Positions 52,065 to 60,216 of a DNA stretch of 64,000 nt are shown piece after piece. Both the position numbers and the translations under genes were made by a program. A model generated the notes under the pieces. It was not told the origin of the DNA, made no database searches, and saw only the letters and a program-made list of their open reading frames with translations. Position 1 is the stretch's first letter; each line of letters begins with the position of its first letter. Source of the DNA: Jiangella alkaliphila (GTDB taxonomy: Bacteria > Actinomycetota > Actinomycetes > Jiangellales > Jiangellaceae); contig NZ_LT629791.1 in NCBI RefSeq assembly GCF_900105925.1, forward strand, positions 1,054,001 through 1,118,000. The letters are read 5' to 3'.

Positions 52065-54923
52065 CTACCTTGACGCGTGGCGGGCGCCGGATGTGACCGC
52101 GCCGCGCACCAGCAGTTCGGCCAGGTGCAGTCCGCGGACGCCGCCCAGCTGCTCGGCCTGGGTTCGGCAGGACAGCCCGTCGGCCAGCAGGACGGTGCCA
52201 GGCGCGGCTGCCCGCAGGGCCGGCAGCAGCGCGTTCCCGGCCACGGCGACCGACACGTCGTAGTGGCCGCGCTCCATGCCGAAGTTGCCGGCCAGCCCGC
52301 AGCAGCCGGCCAGGACGGTGATCGTGGCGCCCAGCTCGCGCAGCAGCTCCTGGTCCGGCCCGAAGCCCATGACCGAGTGGTGGTGGCAGTGCGGCTGCAC
52401 GACGACCTCGAGCCCGCCGAGGTCCGGCCGCGTCCACTGGTCGCCGCCGGTCCGGGTCAGCAGCTCGGCCAGCGTCACCGTGCCCTCGGCGACGGCGGCC
52501 GCACGCGGGTCGTCCGGCAGCAGCTCGACGAGGTCGGACCGAAGCACGGCCGTGCACGACGGCTCCAGCCCGACGACGGGGACGCCCTGCTCCGCGTATG
52601 GGGCCAGCGCCGCGACCAGCGCCGTCAGCTTCGACCGTGCCGCCGTGAGCTGGCCTGTCGTGATCCAGGTCAGCCCGCAGCACACGCCCGGCGGTGGGGT
52701 CAGCACCTCGTAGCCGGCCGACTCCAGCAGCTCGACCGCGGCCACGCCGATGGACGGCGAGAGCAGGTCGGTGAACGTGTCGACCCACAGCAGCACCCTC
52801 GGACGCGGGACGCCGTCGGCGGGCACCGACACTCGGCGCTTCCACCAACGGTGGAACGACAACGGGGCGAACCGCGGGATCGACCGCCGCGGGTCCATCC
52901 CGCCCAGCCGCAGCGCCAGCCGCTCCAGCGGCCGGATGGAGAGCAGTGCGTTCAACGGCCGGGCGAACCGGGCCGCCAGCCCGGCCCATCGCGGCAGCCG
53001 GCCGAGCGTGTAGTGCGTCCACGGCCGACGCCGGCCCGCGTAGGCGCGGTGCAGCACCTCGGACTTGTACGTCGCCATGTCGACCCCGGCCGGGCAGTCG
53101 GTGGCGCAGGCCTTGCAGGACAGGCACAGGTCCAGCGCCTCGTGCACCTCCGGCGCCCGCCAGTCGCGGGCGACCAGCGCGCCGTTCGCCATCTCCTGCA
53201 GCACGCGCGCCCGGCCGCGGGTCGACGTCGTCTCGTCGCCGACGGCCACGAACGACGGGCACATGAAGCCGCCACTGGACGTCAGATCGGCCCGGCACTT
53301 CCCGACGCCGACGCAGCGGTGCAGCGCGTTGGTGACGTCGCCGCCGTCGTGGGCGAACGCGAACCCGTCGGACGCCGGGAGCGGCGCGGCGGCCGGACGG
53401 CGCAGGTCGCGGTCGAGCGGCGCCGGGCGCACCACGACCTCCGGGTTCAGCAGGCCGGCCGGGTCGAACAGCGCCTTGAACCGCTCGAACACGCCGATCA
53501 TCCGCGCGGAGTACAGGGACGGCAGCAGCTCGCCGCGCGCCCGCCCGTCGCCGTGCTCGCCGGACAGCGAGCCGCCGTGGCTCGCGATCAACGCGGCCGC
53601 GTCGGTCATCAGCGACCGCAGCTCGGCACCGCCGGTGTGCAGCGGCAGGTCGACGCGCACGTGCACGCAGCCGTCGCCGAAGTGGCCGTACGGCGAACCG
53701 GCCAGGCCGTGCTCGTCCAGCAGCGTGTCGAGGTCACGGAGGTACGCGCCGAGGTGCTCCGTCGGCACGGCGGCGTCCTCCAGCCCGGGCCACGCCTGCA
53801 CGCCGTCGAGCGTGCGGCCGGCCAGCCCGGCGCCGTCCTCGCGGATGCGCCAGATCGCGCGCGCCTCCGGCCCGTCGGGCAGCACCCGGACGCCGGTCGC
53901 GCCGGCGTCAGCGGCATCGCGGGCCAGCCGAGCGGCCCGCACGTGCGCGTCGTCCGGGTCCGCGCCGCCGACCTCGACCAGCAGCCAGCCGTTCCCGTCC
54001 GGCAGCTCCGGGACCGCCGCCTCGCCCTGGATGACGCGGACCGTCCCGACGATGCGGCGATCGAGCCCTTCGATCGCCAGCGGCCGGAGCGGCAGCAGCG
54101 CGGGGACGGCGTCGGCGGCCGCCGGCATGTCCGCGAACCCGAGCACGACGAGCGCCGGTCGCCGCGGCGCCTCGACCAGCCGCAGCGTCGCCTTCAGCAC
54201 GACCCCGCAGGTGCCCTCGGTGCCGACCAGCGCCTTCGCGAGGTCGTGACCGCGCTCGGGCAGCAGGTGCTCCAGCGAGTAGCCGGAGATCTGCCGCTCG
54301 AACCGGCCCAGCTCGGTCCGGATGACGTCGAGGTTGCCGTTGACCAGCTCGGGCAGGCCGGGGACGGCGTCGAGGTCACGGCCCGCGGTGAACCGGCGGC
54401 CGGACCCGTCGACGACGTCCAGCTCGAGCAGGTTGTCGGCGGTGCGACCGAACGCGAGCGCGCGGGAGCCGCAGGCGTTGTTGCCGATCATGCCGCCGAT
54501 GGTGCACCGCGACCACGTCGACGGATCCGGCCCGAACCGCAGCCCGTGCGGCGCGGCGGCCCGTTGCAGCGACCCGAGCACGACGCCCGGCTGGACGACG
54601 GCGATCCGCGCGTCCGGGTCGACCAGCTCGACGCGGTTCAGGTGCGCCGACAGGTCCATGACGACGCCCGGCCCGACGGCGTTGCCGGCCACCGACGTGC
54701 CGCCGCCGCGCGCCGTCACCGGGACGCCCAGCGACCGGGCGACTTCGAGCACACCGACCACCTCGTCGGCGTCGCGCGGGAACACCACGACCCGCGGGAC
54801 CACGCGGTAGTTCGACGCGTCGGTGGAGTACTCCGCCCGCCGCAGCGCCGACCCGTCGACCTCGCCTATGCCGTGCGACCGGAGCGCCTCGACGAGCTCT
54901 CCGCCGGCGCTCCGCCCGTTCAC
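52065..54923 (-). CDS. Fused FAD-linked oxidase / Fe-S oxidoreductase (GlcD-GlpC type)
   Basis: The 952-residue protein starts at GTG 54923, overlapping the upstream stop by 4 nt. The N-terminal PCMH FAD domain has VPVTARGGGTSVAGNAVGPGVVMDLSAHLNRV, then GGMIGNNACGSRALAFGRTADNL and a GlcD-type cap domain with GHFGDGCVHVRVDLPL and GSLSGEHGDGRARGELL. The C-terminal ferredoxin part has two cysteine clusters, CVGVGKCRADLTSSGGFMCPSF and CLSCKACATDCPAG, and two CCG-type motifs (GVCCGLTW, GCCGLAGNFGM). Such fusions oxidise 2-hydroxy acids, for example D-lactate. The substrate here is unknown; coupling to a fumarylacetoacetase-like gene suggests a catabolic pathway. Confidence 0.92.
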   Translation of the reverse strand: MNGRSAGGELVEALRSHGIGEVDGSALRRAEYSTDASNYRVVPRVVVFPRDADEVVGVLEVARSLGVPVTARGGGTSVAGNAVGPGVVMDLSAHLNRVELVDPDARIAVVQPGVVLGSLQRAAAPHGLRFGPDPSTWSRCTIGGMIGNNACGSRALAFGRTADNLLELDVVDGSGRRFTAGRDLDAVPGLPELVNGNLDVIRTELGRFERQISGYSLEHLLPERGHDLAKALVGTEGTCGVVLKATLRLVEAPRRPALVVLGFADMPAAADAVPALLPLRPLAIEGLDRRIVGTVRVIQGEAAVPELPDGNGWLLVEVGGADPDDAHVRAARLARDAADAGATGVRVLPDGPEARAIWRIREDGAGLAGRTLDGVQAWPGLEDAAVPTEHLGAYLRDLDTLLDEHGLAGSPYGHFGDGCVHVRVDLPLHTGGAELRSLMTDAAALIASHGGSLSGEHGDGRARGELLPSLYSARMIGVFERFKALFDPAGLLNPEVVVRPAPLDRDLRRPAAAPLPASDGFAFAHDGGDVTNALHRCVGVGKCRADLTSSGGFMCPSFVAVGDETTSTRGRARVLQEMANGALVARDWRAPEVHEALDLCLSCKACATDCPAGVDMATYKSEVLHRAYAGRRRPWTHYTLGRLPRWAGLAARFARPLNALLSIRPLERLALRLGGMDPRRSIPRFAPLSFHRWWKRRVSVPADGVPRPRVLLWVDTFTDLLSPSIGVAAVELLESAGYEVLTPPPGVCCGLTWITTGQLTAARSKLTALVAALAPYAEQGVPVVGLEPSCTAVLRSDLVELLPDDPRAAAVAEGTVTLAELLTRTGGDQWTRPDLGGLEVVVQPHCHHHSVMGFGPDQELLRELGATITVLAGCCGLAGNFGMERGHYDVSVAVAGNALLPALRAAAPGTVLLADGLSCRTQAEQLGGVRGLHLAELLVRGAVTSGARHASR

Positions 54924-55780
54924 TCGGGCGCCACCACCGGGTTGACCAGCGGCTCCAGCCCGGAGACCTCGCACCGGGCCACGTCGCCCGGCTCGACGAC
55001 CACGGCGCCGGGCGTGCCCGTCGAGATGATGTCGCCGGGGTAGAGCGGCATGACCTTGCTGTGGAAGCTGACCAGGTACGCCGGCGAGAACCGCATGCGC
55101 CCGACGACGTTGCTGCGGTGCCGCTCGCCGTTGACGACGGTGCTGACCTGGACGTCGGCGAGGTCCGGGCCGCCCGGCTGTGCCGCGAGCGCCTCGGCCA
55201 GCGGCACGATGTGTGGCCCGAAGGAGAAGAAGCCGGGGAAGTTCTTCGACCGGGTCAGGAACCGCGGGTTGCGCTGCAGGATGTCCTCGGCGGTCTGGTC
55301 GAGGATCGCGCACAGGCCGAACACGTACCCCAGCGCCGCGTCCTCCTCGACGTCGCGGCAGTAGCGCCCGATGACCAGCCCGACCTCCGCCTCGGCGGTG
55401 ACGCGCTCGCTCTGCACCGGCAGCGGGATCGGCTCGCCCGGCCCGATGATCGTGTGGTTGCCCTTGATGAACGACGCCGGCTCGTCCGGGACCACCTCGG
55501 CCAGGTCGGCGGCGTGGTCGACGTAGTTGAGGCCGATGCCCCAGATCTTCGGCGGGTTGCGGTACGGCGCTGTGTACGTCACCTCGTCCGCCGGCCGGAA
55601 CAGGCCCGGGTCCGCCTCCGCGACGGCCTCGTCGACCTCGTCACCGCGCCGGTCGGCGATCAGCGACATGACGTCGCCGGTGAACTCCGGCAGCAGGTCC
55701 GCGACGACGGCCACGCCCTTCGTCGGGTGGACGACGGCCGCCCGCGGCGCACCGTCGACGAGGATGGACGCCAGACGCAT
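54920..55780 (-). CDS. Fumarylacetoacetate hydrolase-family protein
   Basis: The 286-residue protein is counted from ATG 55780; an ATG at 55789 is three codons upstream. FAH-family metal ligands are visible in WGIGLNYVDHAADLAEVVPDEPASFIKGNHTIIGPGEPIPLP, TAEAEVGLVIGRYCRDV (Glu-x-Glu), and FGLCAILDQTAEDILQRNPRFLTRSKNFPGFFSFGPHIV (Asp and Lys). GDIISTGTPGAVV closes the fold. Members are hydrolases, decarboxylases or hydratases of 2-oxo-4-enoates. It is first in a two-gene unit with the FAD/Fe-S oxidoreductase. Confidence 0.9.
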   Translation of the reverse strand: MRLASILVDGAPRAAVVHPTKGVAVVADLLPEFTGDVMSLIADRRGDEVDEAVAEADPGLFRPADEVTYTAPYRNPPKIWGIGLNYVDHAADLAEVVPDEPASFIKGNHTIIGPGEPIPLPVQSERVTAEAEVGLVIGRYCRDVEEDAALGYVFGLCAILDQTAEDILQRNPRFLTRSKNFPGFFSFGPHIVPLAEALAAQPGGPDLADVQVSTVVNGERHRSNVVGRMRFSPAYLVSFHSKVMPLYPGDIISTGTPGAVVVEPGDVARCEVSGLEPLVNPVVAPE

Positions 55781-55818
55781 GGCTCTCATCGTAGGCAGCG
55801 GCGGAACCGCCGGGGCGC

Positions 55819-56208
55819 CTAGCCGCGCTCTGCGGCGCGCTCGCGTCGCTGGTGATCGTCGACGCCCCAGGCGACGAGCGGCTCGAGCGCCCGCATGAGG
55901 CTCCGCCCGCGCTCGGTCGGGCGGTACTGGACGAGCACCGGCGTGGTCGGGACGACCGTCCGCTCGATCAGCCCTTCGGCCTCGAGCTCCTTGAGCCGCT
56001 GGTTCAGCAGCCGGTCGGAGATGCCGTGGACGGCCGCGCGGTACTCGACGAAGCGGGTGGCACCGCGGACCGCGGCCAGCATGATGCCGCCGCTCCACTT
56101 CTTACCGATGATCTCCAGTTGACCGGTGAAGAGCCGGCACTTCTCGTCGTCGATGTGCTCGAACCCGGTCTCGAGCCGGGCCGCAGCGAGTCTGGTGTCG
56201 ATAGCCAC
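55819..56208 (-). CDS. HxlR-family transcriptional regulator
   Basis: The 129-residue winged-helix protein starts at GTG 56208. It has the HxlR pattern CRLFTGQLEIIGKKWSGGIMLAAVRGATRFVEYRAAVHGISDRLLNQRLKELEAEGLIERTVVPTTPVLVQYRPTERGRSL, including the N-terminal Cys that often senses thiol-reactive compounds. It diverges from the fused LLM/FAD oxidoreductase gene with a 65-nt gap, so it probably regulates that gene. Confidence 0.92.
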   Translation of the reverse strand: MAIDTRLAAARLETGFEHIDDEKCRLFTGQLEIIGKKWSGGIMLAAVRGATRFVEYRAAVHGISDRLLNQRLKELEAEGLIERTVVPTTPVLVQYRPTERGRSLMRALEPLVAWGVDDHQRRERAAERG

Positions 56209-56273
56209 TCACTCATAGTAAGTCGCTAACGGCGTGTTGGCCAATGGGGCTCCCGATCCGGAGACTGAGGAAC

Positions 56274-58553
56274 GTGAACTACGGCCACCGTCTCGAGTTC
56301 GGCACCTTCATCACGCCCACCAACCAGTCACCGCAGACGCCCGTCGCGCTCGCCCAGCTCAGCGAGCAGCTCGGGTTCGACGTAGTGACGTTCCAGGACC
56401 ACCCCTACCAGCCCGCGTTCCTCGACACCTGGACGCTGCTCACTTGGGTCGCGGCCCAGACGTCGCGCGTGCGGCTGTCGGCGAACGTCCACAGCATCCC
56501 GCTGCGCACGCCCGCCGTCCTCGCGCGAGCGGCGGCCAGCCTCGACCTGCTCTCCGACGGACGGGCCGAGCTCGGTCTCGGCGCCGGCGGGTTCTGGGAC
56601 GCGATCCAGGCGATGGGCGGGCGCCGGCTCAGCCCCGGCGAGTCCGTCCAGGCCCTGAGCGAGGCGATCGACGTCATCCGCGCCCTGTGGGACGTCGACA
56701 CCCGCGGCGGCGCCCGCGTCGACGGCGAGTTCTACCGCCTCGACGGCGCCAAGCGCGGGCCGGCGCCGAAGCATCCGATCCCGCTGTGGATCGGTGCGCT
56801 GAAGCCGCGCATGCTCCGCCTGATCGGCGAGAAGGGCGACGGCTGGCTGCCCAGCCTGCCGTACCTCGAGTCGGGCGATCTCAAGCGCGGCAACGCGATC
56901 ATCGACGAGGCCGCGCGGTCGGCCGGGCGGGATCCGCGGGAGATTCGCCGGCTGGTCAACATCGGCGGCCGGTTCGAGACGTCGCGCACCGGGTTCCTCC
57001 AGGGCACCAGCCAGGACTGGGTCGACGACCTGCTGCCGCTGGTCGTCGAGGACGGCGTCGGCACTCTCATCGTCATGGGCGACGACACGCGCACGATGCA
57101 GCAGTTCGCCGAGGAGGTCATGCCGGCGCTGCGCTCGGCCGTCGACGACGCGCTGCCGGCCGGCTCGGCCGGGGAGCGGATCCGCCCGGCGGCGGCCATC
57201 GCGGCCCGGCGCGACGGCATCGACTACGACGGCGTGCCCGCGTCGCTGCGTGACTCCGCCGTCGAGCCCGGCGACCCCGACTACCGGACGGTGCGCGGCG
57301 GCTACCTGCGCGGCGGGTCACCCGGCCTGGTGCTGCGCCCGTCGTCGACCGCCGAGGTGGTGGAGGCGCTGGCGTACGCGCGGCGCCACCCTTCGCTGCC
57401 GCTCGGCGTCCGCAGCGGCGGCCATGGCATCAGCGGCCGGTCGACCAACGACGGCGGCCTGGTCATCGACGTCGGGCGGCTGGACGGGATCGAGGTGCTG
57501 GACGAGGCGCGGCGGCTGGTGCGCATCGGCGCCGGCGCACGCTGGATGGACGTCGCGACGACCTTGGCGCCGCACGGCTGGGCGCTGTCGTCCGGCGACT
57601 ATGGGGGCGTCGGCGTCGGGGGCCTGGCGACGGCCGGCGGGATCGGGTACCTGTCCCGGTCGCACGGGCTGACCATCGACCACATGGTGGCGGCCGAGAT
57701 CGTGCTGGCCGACGGGTCGGTCGTGCGGGCCAGCGAGACCGAGCACCCGGACCTGTTCTGGGCGGTCCGCGGCGCCGGCGGCAACCTCGGCATCGTCACG
57801 TCCTTCGACTTCGTCGCCGACGAGGTGGGCGACGTCGGCTGGGGCTTCCTCACCCAGGTCGCCGAGGACGTCGAGGACTACCTGGTCCGCTGGGGCGCCG
57901 CCGTCGAGAACGCGCCGCGCGACTTCGCCAGCTTCCTTGTCATGGGCCCGCCCCGGAACGGCCAGCCGGCCATCGCGCAGAGCCGCTCGGTGGTCGAGTC
58001 GTCCGATCCCGACGTTGTTGTGGCACGGTTGCAGGAGATCGCCTCGATCGCGCCGCTCTACGACCAGGAGGTGACGATCACCTCGTACGCCGGGATCCTG
58101 CAGAACGCCGCCGGCCCCGCCCACGTGGCGACCGGCGAGCCGCTGGCACACAGCGGGCTGGTCGAGCACATCACGCCCGAGTTCGCGGCGGCGGTCGCGA
58201 CCGCCCTGTCCAGCGGGGCGATCTACTTCTTCCAGATCCGCGCCGTCGGTGGCGCCGTCTCCGACGTCCCCTCCGACGCGACGGCGTACGCCCACCGGTC
58301 GGCGAACTTCTCGGTGACGGCGATGGGCGCCAACGCGCGGCGGCTGGGCGAGGTGTGGGCCACGCTGCAGCCGTTCTTCTCCGGCCTCTACCTCAGCTTC
58401 GAGACCGACCAGACCGACGAGGTGCTGGCCGCGGCGTTCCCGCCGGCGACGCTGGAGCGGCTGCGCGACCTCAAGGACCGCTACGACCCCGACAACGTCT
58501 TCCGGCACAACTTCAACGTCGCACCCACCGCCGCGGCAGCCGTCGCGACCTGA
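56274..58553 (+). CDS. Fused luciferase-like (LLM) and FAD-linked oxidoreductase
   Basis: The 759-residue protein is counted from GTG 56274, which has GGAG 10 nt upstream; an ATG at 56244 lies in frame without such a site. Residues 1 to about 300 are a bacterial-luciferase-like flavin/F420 monooxygenase (LEFGTFITPTNQSPQTPVALAQLSEQLGFDVVTFQDHPY, RAELGLGAGGFWDAI, PIPLWIGALKPRMLRLIGEKGDGWLPSLPY). From about 330 on it is a PCMH-FAD oxidase of the berberine-bridge type (VRSGGHGISGRSTNDGGLVIDVG with flavinylated His, GGVGVGGLATAGGIGYLSRSHGLTIDHM) ending in the BBE motif RYDPDNVFRHNFNV. The substrate is unknown. Confidence 0.9.
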   Translation: MNYGHRLEFGTFITPTNQSPQTPVALAQLSEQLGFDVVTFQDHPYQPAFLDTWTLLTWVAAQTSRVRLSANVHSIPLRTPAVLARAAASLDLLSDGRAELGLGAGGFWDAIQAMGGRRLSPGESVQALSEAIDVIRALWDVDTRGGARVDGEFYRLDGAKRGPAPKHPIPLWIGALKPRMLRLIGEKGDGWLPSLPYLESGDLKRGNAIIDEAARSAGRDPREIRRLVNIGGRFETSRTGFLQGTSQDWVDDLLPLVVEDGVGTLIVMGDDTRTMQQFAEEVMPALRSAVDDALPAGSAGERIRPAAAIAARRDGIDYDGVPASLRDSAVEPGDPDYRTVRGGYLRGGSPGLVLRPSSTAEVVEALAYARRHPSLPLGVRSGGHGISGRSTNDGGLVIDVGRLDGIEVLDEARRLVRIGAGARWMDVATTLAPHGWALSSGDYGGVGVGGLATAGGIGYLSRSHGLTIDHMVAAEIVLADGSVVRASETEHPDLFWAVRGAGGNLGIVTSFDFVADEVGDVGWGFLTQVAEDVEDYLVRWGAAVENAPRDFASFLVMGPPRNGQPAIAQSRSVVESSDPDVVVARLQEIASIAPLYDQEVTITSYAGILQNAAGPAHVATGEPLAHSGLVEHITPEFAAAVATALSSGAIYFFQIRAVGGAVSDVPSDATAYAHRSANFSVTAMGANARRLGEVWATLQPFFSGLYLSFETDQTDEVLAAAFPPATLERLRDLKDRYDPDNVFRHNFNVAPTAAAAVAT

Positions 58554-58557
58554 TCGC

Positions 58558-59184
58558 TCAGGGGCGGTGCGCCCAGAGGAAATCGACATATCCCGGTGGG
58601 ACGTCGGCGCCGGTCGCGAGCATCCAGTGCACGCGGCTGGCGCCGACCAGCACCAGGGTCGCCCGGCAGCCGGCCTCGACCTGGTCGCGGTCGAAGGCGC
58701 CGTCCGCGCCGGCCAGGTAGTCGTCCAGCAGGTCGGCCCGGGCGCCCAGGGCCAGGTGCGCGAGGTCGGCGCCGACCGGGGCGGCGCCCATCGTGCCCCA
58801 GTCCAGCGCCACGGTGTCCGGGCCGTCGGCGCGCAGGTTGTCCGGGTGGACGTCGCCGTGGGCGAGCACCTGCGGCAGGGCGGCCGGCCGCTCCAGCAGT
58901 TCGTGCCGGCGCGACCACAGCCGCTGCGCCCGCTCGTCGGCGTCGACGGCGGACCAGTCGAGGTCGGACACCGCGACGCGCTGCGCCAGCTGGTGCCCGC
59001 CCAGCCACGGCACATCGGGCAGGACGGCGCTCGCCTGCCACGCACCGAGCTGCCGCGCCGCCGTCAACCTGGCCACGCCGGCCGTCGCCGCGCCGGTACC
59101 GCCGCGCAGGGGCACCTCCGCGACGTCCACCACGTCCGCGGGCCGGCGGCCGGTCAGGCTCAGCAGGACGGAGTCGGGCAGCAC
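58558..59184 (-). CDS. Short aminoglycoside-phosphotransferase-like protein
   Basis: The 208-residue protein starts at GTG 59184. It carries the C-lobe of the APH kinase fold: catalytic loop VLAHGDVHPDNLRADG and metal site VALDWGTMGAAPVGADLAHLALG. The N-terminal ATP-binding lobe is reduced to about 60 residues without a clear glycine-rich strand or lysine, so the protein is shorter than the usual 260-300. It could be a trimmed but active kinase or a degenerate one. It converges with the LLM/FAD gene, 4 nt between stops. Confidence 0.75.
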   Translation of the reverse strand: MLPDSVLLSLTGRRPADVVDVAEVPLRGGTGAATAGVARLTAARQLGAWQASAVLPDVPWLGGHQLAQRVAVSDLDWSAVDADERAQRLWSRRHELLERPAALPQVLAHGDVHPDNLRADGPDTVALDWGTMGAAPVGADLAHLALGARADLLDDYLAGADGAFDRDQVEAGCRATLVLVGASRVHWMLATGADVPPGYVDFLWAHRP

Positions 59185-59249
59185 CGCTGCACGATAGAGC
59201 AGTAGCCGCTACTGACGTCCAGCGGTTTTCCGGCGGCTAGCCTGGCGCC

Positions 59250-59456
59250 ATGTCCCAGGCTCAGGGCCAACTGCGCTACCGGGGGCAATGCGACGACTGC
59301 TCCTGGACCGGACGCCCGTTCGTCCGCTACGGCACGGCCGACACGGCAGCGCGCGACCACGCCGACGCACACCGGCACACCGCCTTCGTCGCCGACCAGT
59401 ACGACCTGCGCATCGTCGGGTCGACGGTGCGGCCGGGCGAGGCCCGGCAGCACTAG
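59250..59456 (+). CDS. Small Cys2-His2-like protein
   Basis: The 68-residue protein starts at ATG 59250. It has a C-x2-C knuckle (CDDCSW, residues 14-19) and a downstream H-x3-H (ARDHADAH), a spacing that would suit a single zinc finger. The rest (VADQYDLRIVGSTVRPGEAR) is short and polar. I do not recognise a family. It diverges from the APH-like gene. Confidence 0.6.
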   Translation: MSQAQGQLRYRGQCDDCSWTGRPFVRYGTADTAARDHADAHRHTAFVADQYDLRIVGSTVRPGEARQH

Positions 59457-59489
59457 GCCGCGCGTTCACCGCGCGTCGACTCCCATCGG

Positions 59490-59525
59490 TTCGTACTTCT
59501 ATACCGACTGGAATAGAAGTACGAA
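59490..59525. promoter_or_regulatory. Perfect 13-bp inverted repeat upstream of the SnoaL-like gene
   Basis: TTCGTACTTCTAT (59490-59502) and its exact complement (59513-59525) flank a 10-nt spacer, 69 nt before the SnoaL-like start. It is clearly AT-richer than the surroundings. It could be an operator or the terminator of the small Cys2-His2 gene. Confidence 0.7.
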
Positions 59526-59594
59526 GGGCCGGGTTGGGCACATCGAGACGCCCACCACGGGCGAGCCTCTGACCCCCACGAAAGGGGAGAAGCC

Positions 59595-59987
59595 ATGTCC
59601 GACACCAACCCGCGCGACTTCTACGAGCGCTACATCGAGGCGCTCAACGCGCACGAGTTCGACCGCATGGACGAGTTCGTCCACGAGTCCATCGTCATGC
59701 ACAGCGAGCCGAGCTCCCGCGCCGCGCTCGTCGCGCAGCTGGACAGCATCGTCGACGCGGTCCCCGACTTCCACTGGGAGACCCAGGAGCTCGCCGTCAA
59801 CGGCGACAGCCTCGCCGCCCGTCTGCTCAACACCGGCACCCCCACCAAGGAGTGGCTCGGGGCGGCTCCCACCGGCAAGCCGATCGAGATCGTCGAGTAC
59901 GCGATCTACCGGATCCGCGACGGCAAGTTCCTGCACATGTCGGCCCTCCACGACGCCGAGGCGCTGGAGCGGCAGCTCGCGGGCTGA
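59595..59987 (+). CDS. SnoaL-like polyketide-cyclase-fold protein
   Basis: The 130-residue protein starts at ATG 59595 behind AAAGGGGAGA. The NTF2/SnoaL-like pattern is NPRDFYERYIEALNAHEFDRMDEFVHESIVMHSE, VPDFHWETQELAVNGDSLAARLLNTGT, GKPIEIVEYAIYRIRDGKFLHMSALHD. These ester-cyclase-like proteins include true cyclases and many small-molecule-binding proteins of unknown role. It is monocistronic, and its stop lies 2 nt from the tRNA-Ala 3' end, so transcription is convergent. Confidence 0.85.
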   Translation: MSDTNPRDFYERYIEALNAHEFDRMDEFVHESIVMHSEPSSRAALVAQLDSIVDAVPDFHWETQELAVNGDSLAARLLNTGTPTKEWLGAAPTGKPIEIVEYAIYRIRDGKFLHMSALHDAEALERQLAG

Positions 59988-59989
59988 CC

Positions 59990-60065
59990 TGGTGGAGACG
60001 AGGGGAATCGAACCCCTAACCCCCGCCTTGCAAAGGCGGTGCTCTGCCAATTGAGCTACGTCCCC
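59990..60065 (-). tRNA. tRNA-Ala(UGC)
   Basis: On the minus strand the acceptor GGGGACG (60065-60059) pairs with CGTCTCC. Anticodon arm CCGCCTTTGCAAGGCGG gives anticodon TGC, and the T-arm is AGGGGTTCGATTCCCCT. CCA is encoded (59992-59990). With tRNA-Ile(GAU) it marks the region downstream of gyrA. Confidence 0.96.
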
Positions 60066-60216
60066 GTTGGTGCGGAACGGCGCCGCGCCGTAGGGCGCGG
60101 GGCCGTACCGCGCCGACAACCTTAGCGCGTCGCCGCGCTGTGCAGCGAATTCCTCGCAAACTGCCCAGGGCCGGCGGGCCGGGAGATCTGCGGCTCTCCC
60201 GAACCCGTCCGGTCTG

